A DNA stretch of 6,378 nucleotides, taken from Chitinophagaceae bacterium. Lineage in GTDB: Bacteria; Bacteroidota; Bacteroidia; Chitinophagales; Chitinophagaceae. This document shows positions 6,220-6,378 of this stretch, piece by piece. Under the pieces are notes generated by a model, which made no database searches, was not told where the DNA came from, and was given only the letters and a program-made list of their open reading frames with translations. The DNA lies in contig JALOMZ010000129.1 of assembly GCA_025455205.1 (NCBI GenBank), forward strand, positions 1 through 6,378, read 5' to 3'. The position numbers and the translations under genes are program-made. Positions within the stretch are counted from its first letter, which is position 1, and each line of letters begins with the position of its first letter.

Positions 6220-6378
6220 TCAATCCTCATCAATAAAGCGCTTCGTAATGGGCTTGTAGCTATCAATTCTCCTATCCCGCATAAACGGCCAATGCGTGCG
6301 ATAGCGGTCGGTTTTGCTGAGATCCAGTTCCTGCACATACACTTCTTCCTCCGTGTGGCTGGCTTTGTACAGCAGGGA
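6220..6378 (-). CDS. aguB: N-carbamoylputrescine amidase, C-terminal end only
   Basis: The minus-strand frame is open from the right edge to a TGA at 6220-6222, giving the last 52 residues of a larger protein. It reads EEEVYVQELDLSKTDRYR then THWPFMRDRRIDSY and ends KRFIDED. The pattern V-x-E-x-D-L, a short helix, then W-P-F-x-R-D-R-R-I-D-x-Y is the typical tail of nitrilase-superfamily N-carbamoylputrescine amidases, which hydrolyse N-carbamoylputrescine to putrescine, CO2 and ammonia. The Glu-Lys-Cys catalytic triad lies outside the window and cannot be checked. The gene is immediately upstream of aguA, whose product makes its substrate, which supports the call. Its TGA overlaps an ATG (TGATG), but that ATG opens only a seven-codon frame into the repeat. 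Confidence 0.85.
   Translation of the reverse strand, partial: SLLYKASHTEEEVYVQELDLSKTDRYRTHWPFMRDRRIDSYKPITKRFIDED

Noticed and set aside
6120..6220. A frameshift hiding the normal AguA N-terminus in another frame
   Set aside because: None of the three minus-strand frames between the aguB stop and 6138 encodes PAEW or a similar motif, so the segment is missing rather than shifted.
6135..6338. A 67-codon minus-strand frame spanning the aguB end and the repeat
   Set aside because: It is out of frame with the clear aguB tail, its second half is simply the translated repeat, and it does not contain the missing AguA N-terminus.

Overview
The window looks like chromosomal housekeeping DNA from a member of the Bacteroidota, probably Chitinophagaceae or a close relative. 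This rests on a DUF6526-type membrane protein, start regions without clear Shine-Dalgarno sequences, one TAnnTTTG-like promoter box, and the sequence style of the enzymes. It is GC-rich by eye, and genes are packed on both strands with short gaps. The assignment is inference; no marker gene such as rRNA is present.

Layout from left to right. (1) The 3' part of a plus-strand NAD(P)HX dehydratase gene (nnrD domain; the start lies outside the window). (2) A minus-strand DUF6526 membrane protein whose 3' end overlaps the nnrD end tail to tail. (3) A minus-strand PBP4-type D-Ala-D-Ala carboxypeptidase/endopeptidase (dacB). (4) A divergent intergenic region of about 170 bases with a perfect 14-bp palindrome and weak promoter candidates. 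(5) Plus-strand cinA with both the MoaB-like and the PncC amidase domains. (6) A plus-strand ureohydrolase (agmatinase/arginase family) resembling the plant arginase branch. (7) A bidirectional Rho-independent terminator. (8) Minus-strand agmatine deiminase aguA. (9) A 73-base palindromic repeat built from phased CAGAT/ATCTG pentamers. (10) The 3' end of minus-strand aguB (N-carbamoylputrescine amidase), running off the right edge.

Function. The right half is an agmatine/putrescine locus: AguA and AguB together turn agmatine into putrescine via N-carbamoylputrescine, and the convergent ureohydrolase could make putrescine directly from agmatine or act on arginine. The left half holds pyridine-nucleotide upkeep (NAD(P)HX repair and CinA/PncC) and peptidoglycan trimming.

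No defence system, CRISPR array, insertion sequence or RNA gene was seen. The most interesting signal is the phased palindromic repeat between aguB and aguA. It appears to have replaced the normal 5' end of aguA, whose predicted protein lacks the family's conserved N-terminal motif and has only a GTG inside the repeat as a start. A second curiosity is a shared GCGAAT...ATTCGC dyad just upstream of both dacB and the ureohydrolase gene.
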